DNA of 64,000 bases from JAPOXR01 sp965219635 (lineage in GTDB: Bacteria; Pseudomonadota; Alphaproteobacteria; Rhodobacterales; Rhodobacteraceae). The position numbers were made by a program, and so were the translations under genes. Location: the NCBI GenBank assembly GCA_965219635.1, contig OZ244783.1:248001-312000 (forward strand), given 5' to 3'. Positions 15,785 through 24,777 of this stretch are shown here, in pieces (the stretch's first letter is position 1; every line of letters begins with the position of its first letter). The notes under the pieces are model-generated. The model ran no database searches. It saw nothing but the letters and a program-made list of their open reading frames with translations, and had not been told where the DNA came from.

Positions 15785-17854
15785 ATGGACGAAAATCTGA
15801 CGGCAAATGCTGATGGCGAGATGACGCTCCCCAGCGTCTGTCCGCTTGACTGTCCGGATACCTGCAGCCTGTCTGTCAAGACTGACGGAAAGCGCATTCT
15901 TGGTGTGCGCGGCTCGAAGGCCAATCCGTACACGGATGGGGTAATCTGCAACAAGGTTGCGCGTTCTTATCCGGAGTTCATACATGGACCGGATCGATTG
16001 GTGCATCCGCTAAAGCGTGTTGGACCGCGCGGCGGAAACGAATTCGAACCGGTGTCCTGGGATGAGGCCCTCGATCTTGTCCACGCCGGCATTTCAGGCG
16101 CAATCGCGCAGCATGGTCCACAGACAGTTCTGCCGCTCAACTATTCGGGGCCACATGGCGAACTCGCCGTCGGTTCAATGGACCGGCGCTTCTTCCATCG
16201 GCTTGGCGCATCGCTGCTTTCGCGCGGTCAACTGTGCGGGATCGTGCGCGGTTCTGCCTATGCGAGCCTTTACGGCGATGCTCCTGGGATGCCGCCCGAG
16301 CAAATCCGTCACTCCGACCTTGCCGTGGTCTGGGGAAACAACGTTACGGTTTCGAACCTGCATCTCGTAAGGGAGATCAGGGCAGCCCAGCGGGCACGCG
16401 GAGCACGGCTGGTCGTCATTGATCCCAAACGCACGCGCATCGCCGAGCAAGCTGATCTGTTCATCCAGATCCGCCCTGGAACGGATGTCGTCCTGGCGCT
16501 TGCGATGGCTGCGGAACTCGAACGGCGCAACGCCCACGATCTCGAATTCATCCATCGATGGGTTGAGGGCTACGACGCCTATATGGCCCATGCGCGGGCG
16601 CATACACCGGAAATGGTGGCCGAAATCTGCGGAGTTGACTGGACAACCTTTTCCAGGTTTGCCGATCTCTATTGCGATGCGGAAACCGTCGGGGTCTCGG
16701 TCGGAAACGGAATGGAGCGCGGCCGCAGCGGTGGTTCCGGCCTGCGTGCAGCAATGGCGCTCCAGGCATTGACGGGCAATCACGGGCGGCTTGGTGCCGG
16801 TGTCTTTGCCAAACCCGGTCATGCCTTTCCCAGAACAACTGACCGATTGCAGCGACCAGACCTGGTTCCTGCAGGTACCAGGACCATCAATATCGTTGAT
16901 GTCTCGCGATTGCTGCTTGATGACGCGCTGGCCCCACCCATTCGCGCGGTGTTCATCTACAATCACAACCCGGTTGCAACGCACCCCGACCAGAACCGCA
17001 TGCGCCGGGCGCTTGCGCAGGATGGTGTTTTTGTTGCCGGTTCCGACATCATGATGACGGACTCAATGCGCTACTGCGATGTGGTGCTGCCGGCTTCAAG
17101 CCATTTCGAATATGCAGACATCTATGGCGCCTACGGCCACCGGCACCTGCAACGGGCGGAAGCAGTGATCCCTGCGGTAGGTGAGTCTCTGCCGAACACG
17201 GAGATATTCCGGCGCCTTGCAGCAAGGTTTGGCTTCGACGAACCCATCTTCAGCGAAACAGACGAGATGCTGATGGACGCGGCATTTCGGGCCGGTGATC
17301 CCCGGTTGTCTGGGCATCTGCCCAGCCGCCTGCCAGTGGATACAGCGCTGGCCATGACTACGGTTGAGGGTAACGAGCCGGTCATGTGCTCGTCGGTGCA
17401 ACCTGAAACCGGGTCAGGAAGAATTGAACTCTACAGTTCCGATCTTGAGTCCCGGTTCGGATACGGGCTGCCGCGTTTTGAACCGGTAAACCGCTCACTT
17501 CCGTTTACGGTGGTCTCGCCGTCTTCGGACAAACGGACCAATTCGACCTTCGGCAACTGTTCCTTGTCGCAGGAACCGGAGCGGGTCGAGATCAATCCGG
17601 CTGATGCTGAAGTCCGCAATATTGCCGATGGCGATCTTCTGCGGCTCTACAATGAGCGCGGCGAAACGACCCTCGTGGCAAAGGTCACCGATGCCGTGCT
17701 GCCGGGTGTGCTCTACACTCCCAAGGGCACGTGGCTCGCTGCGAGTTCGACCGGGCAGACGATCAACGCTCTGCTCGATGCCGATATCCGGACCGATATC
17801 GAACACGGCGCGTGTTGCAACGAGGCGTTTTGTGACATCGAAAAGGCAGGCTGA
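15785..17854 (+). CDS. Molybdopterin-dependent oxidoreductase, formate dehydrogenase/BisC-like
   Basis: 689 residues. A 4Fe-4S site is seen at Cys19, Cys23, Cys27 (CPLDCPDTC) and Cys55 (GVICNKVAR). The molybdopterin domains follow, with VVWGNNVTVSNLH, VVIDPKRTRIAEQAD and the substrate-channel region DVVLPASSHFEYADIYG. Cys151 (RGQLCGIVRG) is in a position where this superfamily often has the molybdenum ligand. The C-terminal dinucleotide-binding domain includes NCSLSQEPERVEINPADA. There is no Tat signal, so it is cytoplasmic. No partner subunit genes are adjacent, so the electron donor or acceptor and the substrate are unknown. Confidence 0.85.
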   Translation: MDENLTANADGEMTLPSVCPLDCPDTCSLSVKTDGKRILGVRGSKANPYTDGVICNKVARSYPEFIHGPDRLVHPLKRVGPRGGNEFEPVSWDEALDLVHAGISGAIAQHGPQTVLPLNYSGPHGELAVGSMDRRFFHRLGASLLSRGQLCGIVRGSAYASLYGDAPGMPPEQIRHSDLAVVWGNNVTVSNLHLVREIRAAQRARGARLVVIDPKRTRIAEQADLFIQIRPGTDVVLALAMAAELERRNAHDLEFIHRWVEGYDAYMAHARAHTPEMVAEICGVDWTTFSRFADLYCDAETVGVSVGNGMERGRSGGSGLRAAMALQALTGNHGRLGAGVFAKPGHAFPRTTDRLQRPDLVPAGTRTINIVDVSRLLLDDALAPPIRAVFIYNHNPVATHPDQNRMRRALAQDGVFVAGSDIMMTDSMRYCDVVLPASSHFEYADIYGAYGHRHLQRAEAVIPAVGESLPNTEIFRRLAARFGFDEPIFSETDEMLMDAAFRAGDPRLSGHLPSRLPVDTALAMTTVEGNEPVMCSSVQPETGSGRIELYSSDLESRFGYGLPRFEPVNRSLPFTVVSPSSDKRTNSTFGNCSLSQEPERVEINPADAEVRNIADGDLLRLYNERGETTLVAKVTDAVLPGVLYTPKGTWLAASSTGQTINALLDADIRTDIEHGACCNEAFCDIEKAG

Positions 17855-17946
17855 CACGCCGCCGCTTACGGAACTTCAGTGCGGCAATGCCACGCAGCCG
17901 GACGAATAACCGCCATGTTTCGGCTCGCGATCCGTTGGGTGATGCC

Positions 17947-17977
17947 AAAAAGAAAATGGCCGGCGTGAGCCGGCCAT
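17947..17977 (-). terminator. Rho-independent terminator of the Bax-inhibitor-1 gene
   Basis: A perfect 9-bp stem, ATGGCCGGC / GCCGGCCAT with a GTGA loop (17956-17977). Read on the minus strand it is followed by a T-rich tract (TTTTCTTTTT, complement of 17947-17956). It lies 27 bases after the stop of the minus-strand gene ending at 18004. Confidence 0.8.
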
Positions 17978-18003
17978 TCTGAATTGCAAGGCGGTTGCGC
18001 CAA

Positions 18004-18723
18004 TCACTCGCGCTGCCCAAAGAGATGCAGCAGCATCAGGAACATGTTCAGGAAGTTCAGATAGAGGCTGAGAGCTCCCATGATGGCCGATTTGCCGAGC
18101 CATTCGCTGTTCCCGGTGGTCGCCATCTCGATATAGGTATTCTTGATCCGCTGGGTATCATACGCCGTCAATCCGGCGAAGATCAGCACTCCAAGAACCG
18201 AAATCGCAAAGGCAACGGCGGCAGACGCCAGGAAGATGTTCACGATTGCCGCAACAATAATGCCGATCAGTCCCATGATCAGGAATGTCCCCCAACCGCT
18301 CAGATCCTTCTTGGTCGTGTAACCCACGAGGCTGAGTCCAGCGAAGGCAATTGCTGTAATCAGGAAGACCTGTGTGATCGATATCCCTGTGTAGGCCGCA
18401 AAGATGTACGAGATTGAAAGGCCCATCAGGCCTGCAAAGGCCCAGAAGACCGCCTGGGCGGTCGCGAGGCTCATCCGGTTAATGGCCGCACTGAGAAAGA
18501 AGACGACGCCAAGCGGCGCAAGCATGACCACCCATTGCAGCGGCGTGCTGTAGATCGAATAGAGGAGTACGTCATTCGTGCCTACCAGATACGCCACGAC
18601 GCCAGTGATCAGCATCGCCGCAGACATCAGGCCGTAGACCTTGTTCATGTGGGCGCGCAGACCTTCGTCTATTCTTGCACCTACTGCGGTGCTTCGTCTG
18701 TCAGCGACTCCAACAATTCTCAT
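18004..18723 (-). CDS. Bax inhibitor-1 / YccA family membrane protein
   Basis: 239 residues with seven hydrophobic segments. The family features are MNKVYGLMSAAMLITGVVAY near the N-terminus, and GISITQVFLITAIAFAGLSL and the final LNFLNMFLMLLHLFG. BI-1/YccA proteins are inner-membrane proteins associated with calcium leak or quality control by FtsH. The start at 18723 is chosen for its GGAG site; an upstream Met at 18762 lies within the probable leader. It has its own promoter (18776-18804) and terminator, so it is monocistronic. Confidence 0.92.
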   Translation of the reverse strand: MRIVGVADRRSTAVGARIDEGLRAHMNKVYGLMSAAMLITGVVAYLVGTNDVLLYSIYSTPLQWVVMLAPLGVVFFLSAAINRMSLATAQAVFWAFAGLMGLSISYIFAAYTGISITQVFLITAIAFAGLSLVGYTTKKDLSGWGTFLIMGLIGIIVAAIVNIFLASAAVAFAISVLGVLIFAGLTAYDTQRIKNTYIEMATTGNSEWLGKSAIMGALSLYLNFLNMFLMLLHLFGQRE

Positions 18724-18775
18724 CAAGTAACTCCATATTGTTTTGACCCGAACCGGGTGCATTCTTCATGATCGT

Positions 18776-18804
18776 GTTATGGTGCTTTTTTCCGGAAATT
18801 TCAA
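18776..18804 (-). promoter_or_regulatory. Candidate sigma70 promoter for the Bax-inhibitor-1 gene
   Basis: On the minus strand TTGAAA (complement of 18799-18804), exactly 17 bases, then CATAAC (complement of 18776-18781). The predicted transcript would begin about 45 bases before the start codon. Good spacing, moderate hexamers. Confidence 0.45.
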
Positions 18805-18925
18805 GATTGAGGCGGCCAAACCCGTTCTTGACCATTCGCCAGAGCAGCAGGCTCTATTTGGTCCTGCCGATCATCTTCCTGAAGCCGGATTGACCGCCGT
18901 CTGCGCCTGATGGAACGTTTTCAAC

Positions 18926-19831
18926 TCACCTTGTTCGGATCCTGGGATCAAGGGCATCACGCAGGCCGTCTCCCATATAATTGACCGAAAGCACTGTGAG
19001 CGAAATCGCCAGGCCAGGCCAGATGACGCGCTCCGGATATTGCTGAAGGTAGTCGGTGGCATCAAAAAGCAGCCGTCCCCATGTCGGAAAATCCGACGGA
19101 AACCCAAGCCCCAGAAAAGAAAGCGCCGACTCGGTTATGATCGCCGTGGCGATGCCGAGCGTTGCCGAAACCATGATGGGAGAAAGTACGTTGGGCAGGA
19201 TATGCCGGGTAATCAGACGTCTTGGAGGCGTGCCAATCGACCGCGCCGCCAGCATGAATTCGCGTTCCTTTATGGCCAGTACATCTCCCCGCACAATCCG
19301 AGCCGTTTGCATCCAGCTGGTGATGCCGATCACAAAGACGATGAGAATGAAGATTCCGGTTTCAGGTCCGAAGGCGCTGCGCAGCGCATCGCGGAACAGC
19401 ATGATGATCACCAGCAGCAGCGGAAGCAGCGGCAGGGCAAGGAAGAGGTCTGTAAACCTCATCAGCGGCCCGTCCAGCCGCCGGAAGAACCCGGCCAGTA
19501 CGCCGACGGCCGTTCCAAGGATGAGCGAGAGGAGCATTGCTGTCAGGCCGACAGCGACCGAAGTGCGTCCGCCAGCCATGATCCGGGCAAGCGTATCCCG
19601 GCCCAACTGGTCCGTACCCAGGGGATGGGCGAGGCTTGGTCCGGAGTTTCGTGCCCGGATGTCAATGTACTGAGGGTCGATCGTCCAGACTAGAGGACCC
19701 ACGGAAACACTGAGAAGCACCAGCACGAAGAATGCGCAGCCTGCCAATGCTCCCTTGTGGGACTTGAACTGAATCCAGACGTCCCGCCAGTGCGAGCGTG
19801 GAGGTGACTCGAATGCCTGAATGTCAGTCAT
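18926..19831 (-). CDS. Dipeptide/oligopeptide ABC transporter permease (DppC type), system 1
   Basis: 301 residues. It has a hydrophilic N-terminus, one membrane segment, then the DppC core: HPLGTDQLGRDTLARIMAGGRTS, the EAA-type loop AARSIGTPPRRLITRHILPN, and the ending GDGLRDALDPR. It forms the membrane channel with the DppB-type partner, whose stop it overlaps by eight bases. It is the last gene of the operon running from 25749 down to here. Confidence 0.93.
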   Translation of the reverse strand: MTDIQAFESPPRSHWRDVWIQFKSHKGALAGCAFFVLVLLSVSVGPLVWTIDPQYIDIRARNSGPSLAHPLGTDQLGRDTLARIMAGGRTSVAVGLTAMLLSLILGTAVGVLAGFFRRLDGPLMRFTDLFLALPLLPLLLVIIMLFRDALRSAFGPETGIFILIVFVIGITSWMQTARIVRGDVLAIKEREFMLAARSIGTPPRRLITRHILPNVLSPIMVSATLGIATAIITESALSFLGLGFPSDFPTWGRLLFDATDYLQQYPERVIWPGLAISLTVLSVNYMGDGLRDALDPRIRTR

Positions 19832-20831
19832 AGCGAATCCTCGGATCGAGTATTCCGTAGAGGATATCGGCGGCCAGGTTGAAGAGGACGATCAGGATGG
19901 CAAAGATGAAGGAGAGCGTCTGGACCATGGGGATGTCGTTGGCCTCAATGGCGATGATCAGCAATTGACCCAACCCGTTCACCTTGAAAATCTGTTCCGT
20001 GATTATGGCGCCGCCGAATACGGTTGGGACGCCCAGAGCAATGACGGTGACGACCGGGATCATGGAATTACGCAGAACATGGACAAGGATCACAACCCGC
20101 TCCTTCAAGCCTTTTGAGCGGGCTGTCCGGACATAGTCCAGATTCAGGTTGTCGAGCATCGACGCCCGCATGAAACGGCTGATCTGCGCGGCATTGTATA
20201 GCGCCAGCACAAACACCGGCATTAGCAACTGGCGGATCTGAAACAGGAAACTATCCCAGTCGGTCACCACATGAGTGGTGTCGTAGATGCTCGGCAACCA
20301 GCCGAGATTGACCGAGAAGATGACGATGAGAAGTACGCCGGTGAAGAAAGTCGGCACCGAAAATCCCACCATCGAGACGAAAGTTCCGACCTGGTCGAAC
20401 CACGAGTATTGGCGGTATGCCGAATAGACCCCGATGGGCAGGGCGATGGCAATCCCGACGACATACGAGAGGCCAACCACCCAGAGTGTTTGCGGCATCC
20501 GCTGGACTACGATGTCAACAACCGGCGAGCGTGTTTGCCAGGAAATCACACGCTGGCGGTCCCCTGACAGATCGTAACCGGTGAGTTCGGTCAGCATGTG
20601 AAGTGGTTCGTTGACGAAGAACTGCTGAAGCCAAAGCAGGTAGCGGATGTAGATCGGTTCGCCCAGTCCGAGCGATTGCCGTATCCGCTCCTTGACCTCC
20701 GGTGGAATGGTCAGCGGAAGTTGAGCTGTCGGATCTCCCGGCGCCAGATCAAGCAGAAGAAACAGGATCAGGCTGATCAGCAGAAGCGTCGGAATTGCAA
20801 AAAGCAGCCGGCGAATTGTGTAGTGGAGCAT
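19824..20831 (-). CDS. Dipeptide/oligopeptide ABC transporter permease (DppB type), system 1
   Basis: 335 residues. The N-terminal IRRLLFAIPTLLLISLILFLL segment and LDLAPGDPTAQL motif are characteristic of DppB/OppB permeases, as is the late EAA loop around RTARSKGLKERVVILVHVLRN. Six membrane segments are expected. It is separated from the binding-protein gene by 84 bases that contain a GC-rich hairpin. Confidence 0.93.
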   Translation of the reverse strand: MLHYTIRRLLFAIPTLLLISLILFLLLDLAPGDPTAQLPLTIPPEVKERIRQSLGLGEPIYIRYLLWLQQFFVNEPLHMLTELTGYDLSGDRQRVISWQTRSPVVDIVVQRMPQTLWVVGLSYVVGIAIALPIGVYSAYRQYSWFDQVGTFVSMVGFSVPTFFTGVLLIVIFSVNLGWLPSIYDTTHVVTDWDSFLFQIRQLLMPVFVLALYNAAQISRFMRASMLDNLNLDYVRTARSKGLKERVVILVHVLRNSMIPVVTVIALGVPTVFGGAIITEQIFKVNGLGQLLIIAIEANDIPMVQTLSFIFAILIVLFNLAADILYGILDPRIRYD

Positions 20832-20878
20832 TGCCGCGATTTCCGGCCGGTAACCCGGGTCGTTGTTGCAAGAGCGGA

Positions 20879-20899
20879 GCCCGGACTGCCAGCCCGGGC
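20879..20899 (-). other. Intercistronic hairpin after binding-protein gene, system 1
   Basis: Arms at 20879-20886 and 20892-20899 form an 8-bp stem (one G-U pair) with a five-base loop, between the binding-protein stop and the DppB-type gene. There is no T-run. The position equals that of hairpins in the other uptake operons of the window. Confidence 0.5.
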
Positions 20900-20915
20900 C
20901 CCGAACACATTCAGG

Positions 20916-22619
20916 TTACTTGATGCGGTACCAATCCGCGACATTCCAGAGTTCGGAATCCCACGTATTGAGCTTGACACCGCCCAGGCTGTTCGAATGG
21001 GCAGATACCCGTCCCCTGTGTACCAGCGGGATCATGACATAGTCCTGCATCAGCATGTCATTCATGGCCTTGCCCAGCGCTGAGCGTTGTTCAAGATCAC
21101 CTGTCTTTGACATCTCAAGAAGCATGGCATCGTATTCCTCGCTGCAGAAACGTGGAATGTTCCCGCCCTGCCACTGGGTTTCTGGACGAGGGTTCTCGCG
21201 GCATTGCCAGTTGCCAAGATAGGTTTCCGGATCAGCGCCCTCGAAGTTGTTGGCATACATCTCAATGTCTGCGTAGAACTTTTGATAGGTGTCCGGACTG
21301 CCCGGGTCGCTTCCAAAGAAGACCGATGCGCTGATGTTGCGCAATTCAGTTTCAACACCGAGTTCCGCCCACCATTGCTTGATGAGTGCCTGGAAGTCCT
21401 GCCGGACGGCGTTGGTCGAAGTCTGATAGAGAATGGAGAGGCGAACCCCATCTTTTTCCCTGATGCCGTCAGAACCCGGAACCCATCCGGCATCGTCCAG
21501 CAACTGCTTGGCACCATCAAGATCCTGAACCAGGCAACTGTCGTTGGCCGTGGAGGCATACACTTCCGGAGCCGGAACCACGTTGCATGTAGGCCGCCCT
21601 GCCTGCCCGTATCCGATTTCGACGAGCAGTTCGCGATCGATGGCCATCGAAAGCGCTTGCCTCACATTCTTGTCAGTCAGGAAGGGATGGGCATGCATGG
21701 TCGTGGAGCGCTCATCGCCGAGAGCCGGGTCCGGATTGGTGAGGTTGACCATAAGGCGTTCAACCAATGTGCCAAATGCAGAGACCACGGTGCCCTTGCC
21801 AGCGGCTTGCATGTTGTCGAGCACATCCGGTGAAAGCTGGAGGTTCCATGCATAGTCGAACTCTCCGGTTTCGAGGACCGCCCTGCCGGCTGCCGCCGCA
21901 TCGCCCCCGCCTTTGAAGGTAACCGTTGCGAATGCAGGCTTCGCCGGATCACGGTAGTTGGGATTTGCCTCAAGCGAGATGACATCATTCGGGCGGAAGT
22001 CAGTCACCACGAAGGGGCCGGTTCCGATCGGGGCAAAATTCTGCTCGGTGCATTCAGGTGCCCGTGCACCGAGGCAGTCTTGAAACTGCGCCTTCTGAAG
22101 GATCGGCGACTGCGCGCCAACAAAGGCCGCATACGGATAGGGCTTCGCCTCAGCAAACGTGACGCGGACTGTTCTGCTATCCAGCGCGTCCACAGACGCG
22201 ACACCATCGAAATTGGTTTCCTGGGCGCACCCGGCTTCAGGATGCATGCAGTACTCGGCTGTGAACACGACATCCTCAGAGGTTACCGGTGTACCATCCG
22301 CCCACAGCAAACCTTCGCTCAGCGTCCAGGTTATCGTCGTCAGGTCTTCCGACACGCCACCATTGGCAACGGTCGGCACCGACTCGGCAAGCCAGGGAAT
22401 GAGGTTGCCCCTGTTGTCGTGGCGGGCAAGCGGTTCGATAACAATCGACGAGGCTTCCAGGTCCTTGGTTCCGCCGGACAGATACGGGTTCATGATGGAG
22501 GGCGCTTGCCAGTAAATGATACTGACATGGCCGTCAGCTCCGCGTTCTGCCTGTGCCGCTGCTACAGACAGCATGGATGCTGCGGCGAGTCCCGCCGCAA
22601 TGCCACTGATGTATTTCAT
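20916..22619 (-). CDS. ABC transporter substrate-binding protein, peptide/nickel family 5, system 1
   Basis: 567 residues. The Sec signal MKYISGIAAGLAAASMLSVA is cut near AQA. The type II binding-protein fold of SBP family 5 is shown by IIYWQAPSIMNPYLSGGTKD, LTTITWTLSEGLLWADGTPVTSEDVVF and FAPIGTGPFVVTDF. It binds a peptide-like or other polar solute in the periplasm. The start at 22619 gives a good signal peptide; the longer frame adds nine unlikely residues. It lies between the ATPase and permease genes, an unusual order compared with the classic dppABCDF. Confidence 0.92.
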   Translation of the reverse strand: MKYISGIAAGLAAASMLSVAAAQAERGADGHVSIIYWQAPSIMNPYLSGGTKDLEASSIVIEPLARHDNRGNLIPWLAESVPTVANGGVSEDLTTITWTLSEGLLWADGTPVTSEDVVFTAEYCMHPEAGCAQETNFDGVASVDALDSRTVRVTFAEAKPYPYAAFVGAQSPILQKAQFQDCLGARAPECTEQNFAPIGTGPFVVTDFRPNDVISLEANPNYRDPAKPAFATVTFKGGGDAAAAGRAVLETGEFDYAWNLQLSPDVLDNMQAAGKGTVVSAFGTLVERLMVNLTNPDPALGDERSTTMHAHPFLTDKNVRQALSMAIDRELLVEIGYGQAGRPTCNVVPAPEVYASTANDSCLVQDLDGAKQLLDDAGWVPGSDGIREKDGVRLSILYQTSTNAVRQDFQALIKQWWAELGVETELRNISASVFFGSDPGSPDTYQKFYADIEMYANNFEGADPETYLGNWQCRENPRPETQWQGGNIPRFCSEEYDAMLLEMSKTGDLEQRSALGKAMNDMLMQDYVMIPLVHRGRVSAHSNSLGGVKLNTWDSELWNVADWYRIK

Positions 22620-22677
22620 GGTTTTGGCTCCTTTGTTCGTTACCATTTGACCTGCCGCAGCCTTCCCGCGGCAGCAT

Positions 22678-23676
22678 TCAGTCCGCAGTTGCCAAATGGC
22701 AAGCTACGAACCGGCTCTCACCGATCGGCGCAAATCTGGGCCGTTCCTGTCTGCAAAGATCGATGGCCTTGGGGCAACGGGTGCAGAAGACGCACCCGTC
22801 CGGTTTGTTTGCGGGCGAAGGGACATCTCCCTTCAGAATGATGCGGCGCCGTTTGCGTTCCGAGGCCGGGTCGGCCTCGGAGACCGCCGAAAGGAGCGCC
22901 TCGGTATAGGGGTGTTTTGGATCCTCATAGAGTTCTTCCCGAGACGCCACTTCCACAATGGTTCCCAGATACATGACAGCAACCCGGTCGGCGATGTGAC
23001 GTACCATTCCGAGATCATGGCTGATGAAGAGGTAGGTCAGATTGAGTTCGTCCTGAAGATCCTCAAGCAGGTTGACGACCTGTGCCTGGATGGAGACGTC
23101 GAGTGCCGCGATCGGTTCGTCGCAAACCACGAGCTTCGGATTGAGAGCAAGCGCCCTGGCGATCCCGATCCTTTGGCGCTGGCCACCGGAAAACTCGTGG
23201 GGATAGCGGTTGGCATGGTCTTTGCTGAGGCCAACCGAGTCCATGAGTTTGTGAACCTTTTCACGCCGTTCGGCCGGCGAAGACGTGACATGTTCCACGA
23301 GCGGCTCAGCGATGATTTCTCCAACGGTCATGCGCGGATTGAGGCTGGCCTGTGGATCCTGAAATATCATCTGCATGAGTGGACGGAGTTGGCGCAGTTC
23401 GGCTGGCTGTGCTTCACTGATTTCGGTGCCCATGATCCTGACACTGCCGGACGTGATTTCGGTCAGCCTCAATATGGCCCTTCCGGTCGTCGTCTTTCCG
23501 CAACCGGACTCCCCCACAAGCCCCAGCGTCTCGCCGTCCTTAATGTCGAACGACACCTCATCGACGGCACGAATTTCCCCGACCCTCTTCCTGAGCACCC
23601 CGGCGGTGATCGGGAAATGGACGCTGAGATTCTGGACCGCTACCAGCGGTGGAGCAGCAGTTCCGGCTTCAGGCAT
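22678..23676 (-). CDS. Dipeptide ABC transporter ATP-binding protein (DppF type), system 1
   Basis: 332 residues from the ATG at 23676, which overlaps the previous ATPase gene by eight bases. Walker A GESGCGKTT, signature FSGGQRQRIGIARAL and Walker B KLVVCDEPIAALDVS are intact. The C-terminal oligopeptide extension has the Cys-containing CVFCTRCPKAIDLC motif that often binds an iron-sulfur cluster in this group. The much longer open frame upstream is in the wrong context and is not used. Confidence 0.93.
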   Translation of the reverse strand: MPEAGTAAPPLVAVQNLSVHFPITAGVLRKRVGEIRAVDEVSFDIKDGETLGLVGESGCGKTTTGRAILRLTEITSGSVRIMGTEISEAQPAELRQLRPLMQMIFQDPQASLNPRMTVGEIIAEPLVEHVTSSPAERREKVHKLMDSVGLSKDHANRYPHEFSGGQRQRIGIARALALNPKLVVCDEPIAALDVSIQAQVVNLLEDLQDELNLTYLFISHDLGMVRHIADRVAVMYLGTIVEVASREELYEDPKHPYTEALLSAVSEADPASERKRRRIILKGDVPSPANKPDGCVFCTRCPKAIDLCRQERPRFAPIGESRFVACHLATAD

Positions 23677-24754
23677 TTGCTTCCGTCCCGGCCTGCTCCA
23701 GGAAGCAGGCGACGTCGTGACCATTCCCGGACTTGATCCTGGCTGGGACTTCCTTGCCGCAGCGATCAAATGCAAACCTGCAGCGCGGCTTGAATCCGCA
23801 TTCGGATGGCGGGTGGAATAGGGTGGGCGTGATGCCCTCAATAGTGTTGAGCCGGCCAGCGCGCTTTCCACGAATTGCAGGAATGGTTCCAAGCAATGCA
23901 CGAGTGTAGGGGTGGCGAGGATTATCGAACAGGTTGTCGACCGGCCCGTGCTCAACAATCCGGCCTCCATACATAACGATGACCCGGTCGGCGATGCCAG
24001 CGATAACGCCAAGGTCGTGGGTTATCCATATGATGGCCATGGAAAGCTTGCGGCGTAGTTCCTTCACAAGTTCGAGGATTTGCGCCTGAATGGTGACATC
24101 AAGCGCGGTCGTCGGCTCATCGGCGATTAAAACCTTCGGTTCGCACGCCAGAGCTATGGCAATCATGACCCTTTGCCGCATTCCGCCGGAAAACTGATGC
24201 GGAAAGTCCCGCAACCGGTTTGCGGGATCCGGAATGCCGACGAGTTCGAGCAATTCAGCTGCCCGCCGCCTTGCTTGCGCCCGGGAGAGCTTCAGATGAC
24301 GGCGAAGCGGCTCCATCAGTTGGAAGCCAACCGTGAATACGGGGTTGAGTGAGGTCATGGGGTCCTGGAAGATGAACCCGATCCGGCCGCCCCTTATGTT
24401 CCGCAGTTCATCCTTGCTCATTTCCAGAAGCTGTTGGCCATCGAACTCGACCCTCCCGTTGCGGATTTCGGCAGGCGGCGTGGGCAACAGGCCAAGCAAC
24501 GACATCATGGTAACGGATTTGCCTGATCCGGATTCGCCAACCACGCCGAGCACCTCTCCGGCCTTGAGGTCGAAACTCACCCTGTTAACAGCAAAGACTT
24601 CGGCATCGCGTGTCACGAAGACGGTTTCGAGGTCTTGAACATCAAGAATGTGGTCTTCGGCGTTTTTCAATCCAGTTCCAGTTCCAACGAGTTCGGTGCC
24701 GCATATTCGGTGAATCAGGTTGCGGGCGCAATACTCTGAATCGACCGGTTTCAA
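23669..24754 (-). CDS. Dipeptide ABC transporter ATP-binding protein (DppD type), system 1
   Basis: 361 residues in the longest form. Walker A GESGSGKSV, signature FSGGMRQRVMIAIAL and Walker B KVLIADEPTTALDVT are present, and the C-terminus ends in the CGFKPRCRFAFDRC-type motif. The first 30 residues look non-conserved; a TTG near residue 29 (before the KNAEDHILDVQDL start of the domain) may be the true start. It pairs with the DppF-type ATPase encoded downstream. Confidence 0.9.
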   Translation of the reverse strand: MKPVDSEYCARNLIHRICGTELVGTGTGLKNAEDHILDVQDLETVFVTRDAEVFAVNRVSFDLKAGEVLGVVGESGSGKSVTMMSLLGLLPTPPAEIRNGRVEFDGQQLLEMSKDELRNIRGGRIGFIFQDPMTSLNPVFTVGFQLMEPLRRHLKLSRAQARRRAAELLELVGIPDPANRLRDFPHQFSGGMRQRVMIAIALACEPKVLIADEPTTALDVTIQAQILELVKELRRKLSMAIIWITHDLGVIAGIADRVIVMYGGRIVEHGPVDNLFDNPRHPYTRALLGTIPAIRGKRAGRLNTIEGITPTLFHPPSECGFKPRCRFAFDRCGKEVPARIKSGNGHDVACFLEQAGTEANA

Positions 24755-24777
24755 GGCTGCTCACACGCCTTGACCGC

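Noticed and set aside
22696..23736. A 346-codon plus-strand frame
   Set aside because: It is antisense to the DppF-type ATPase gene and has no motif of its own.
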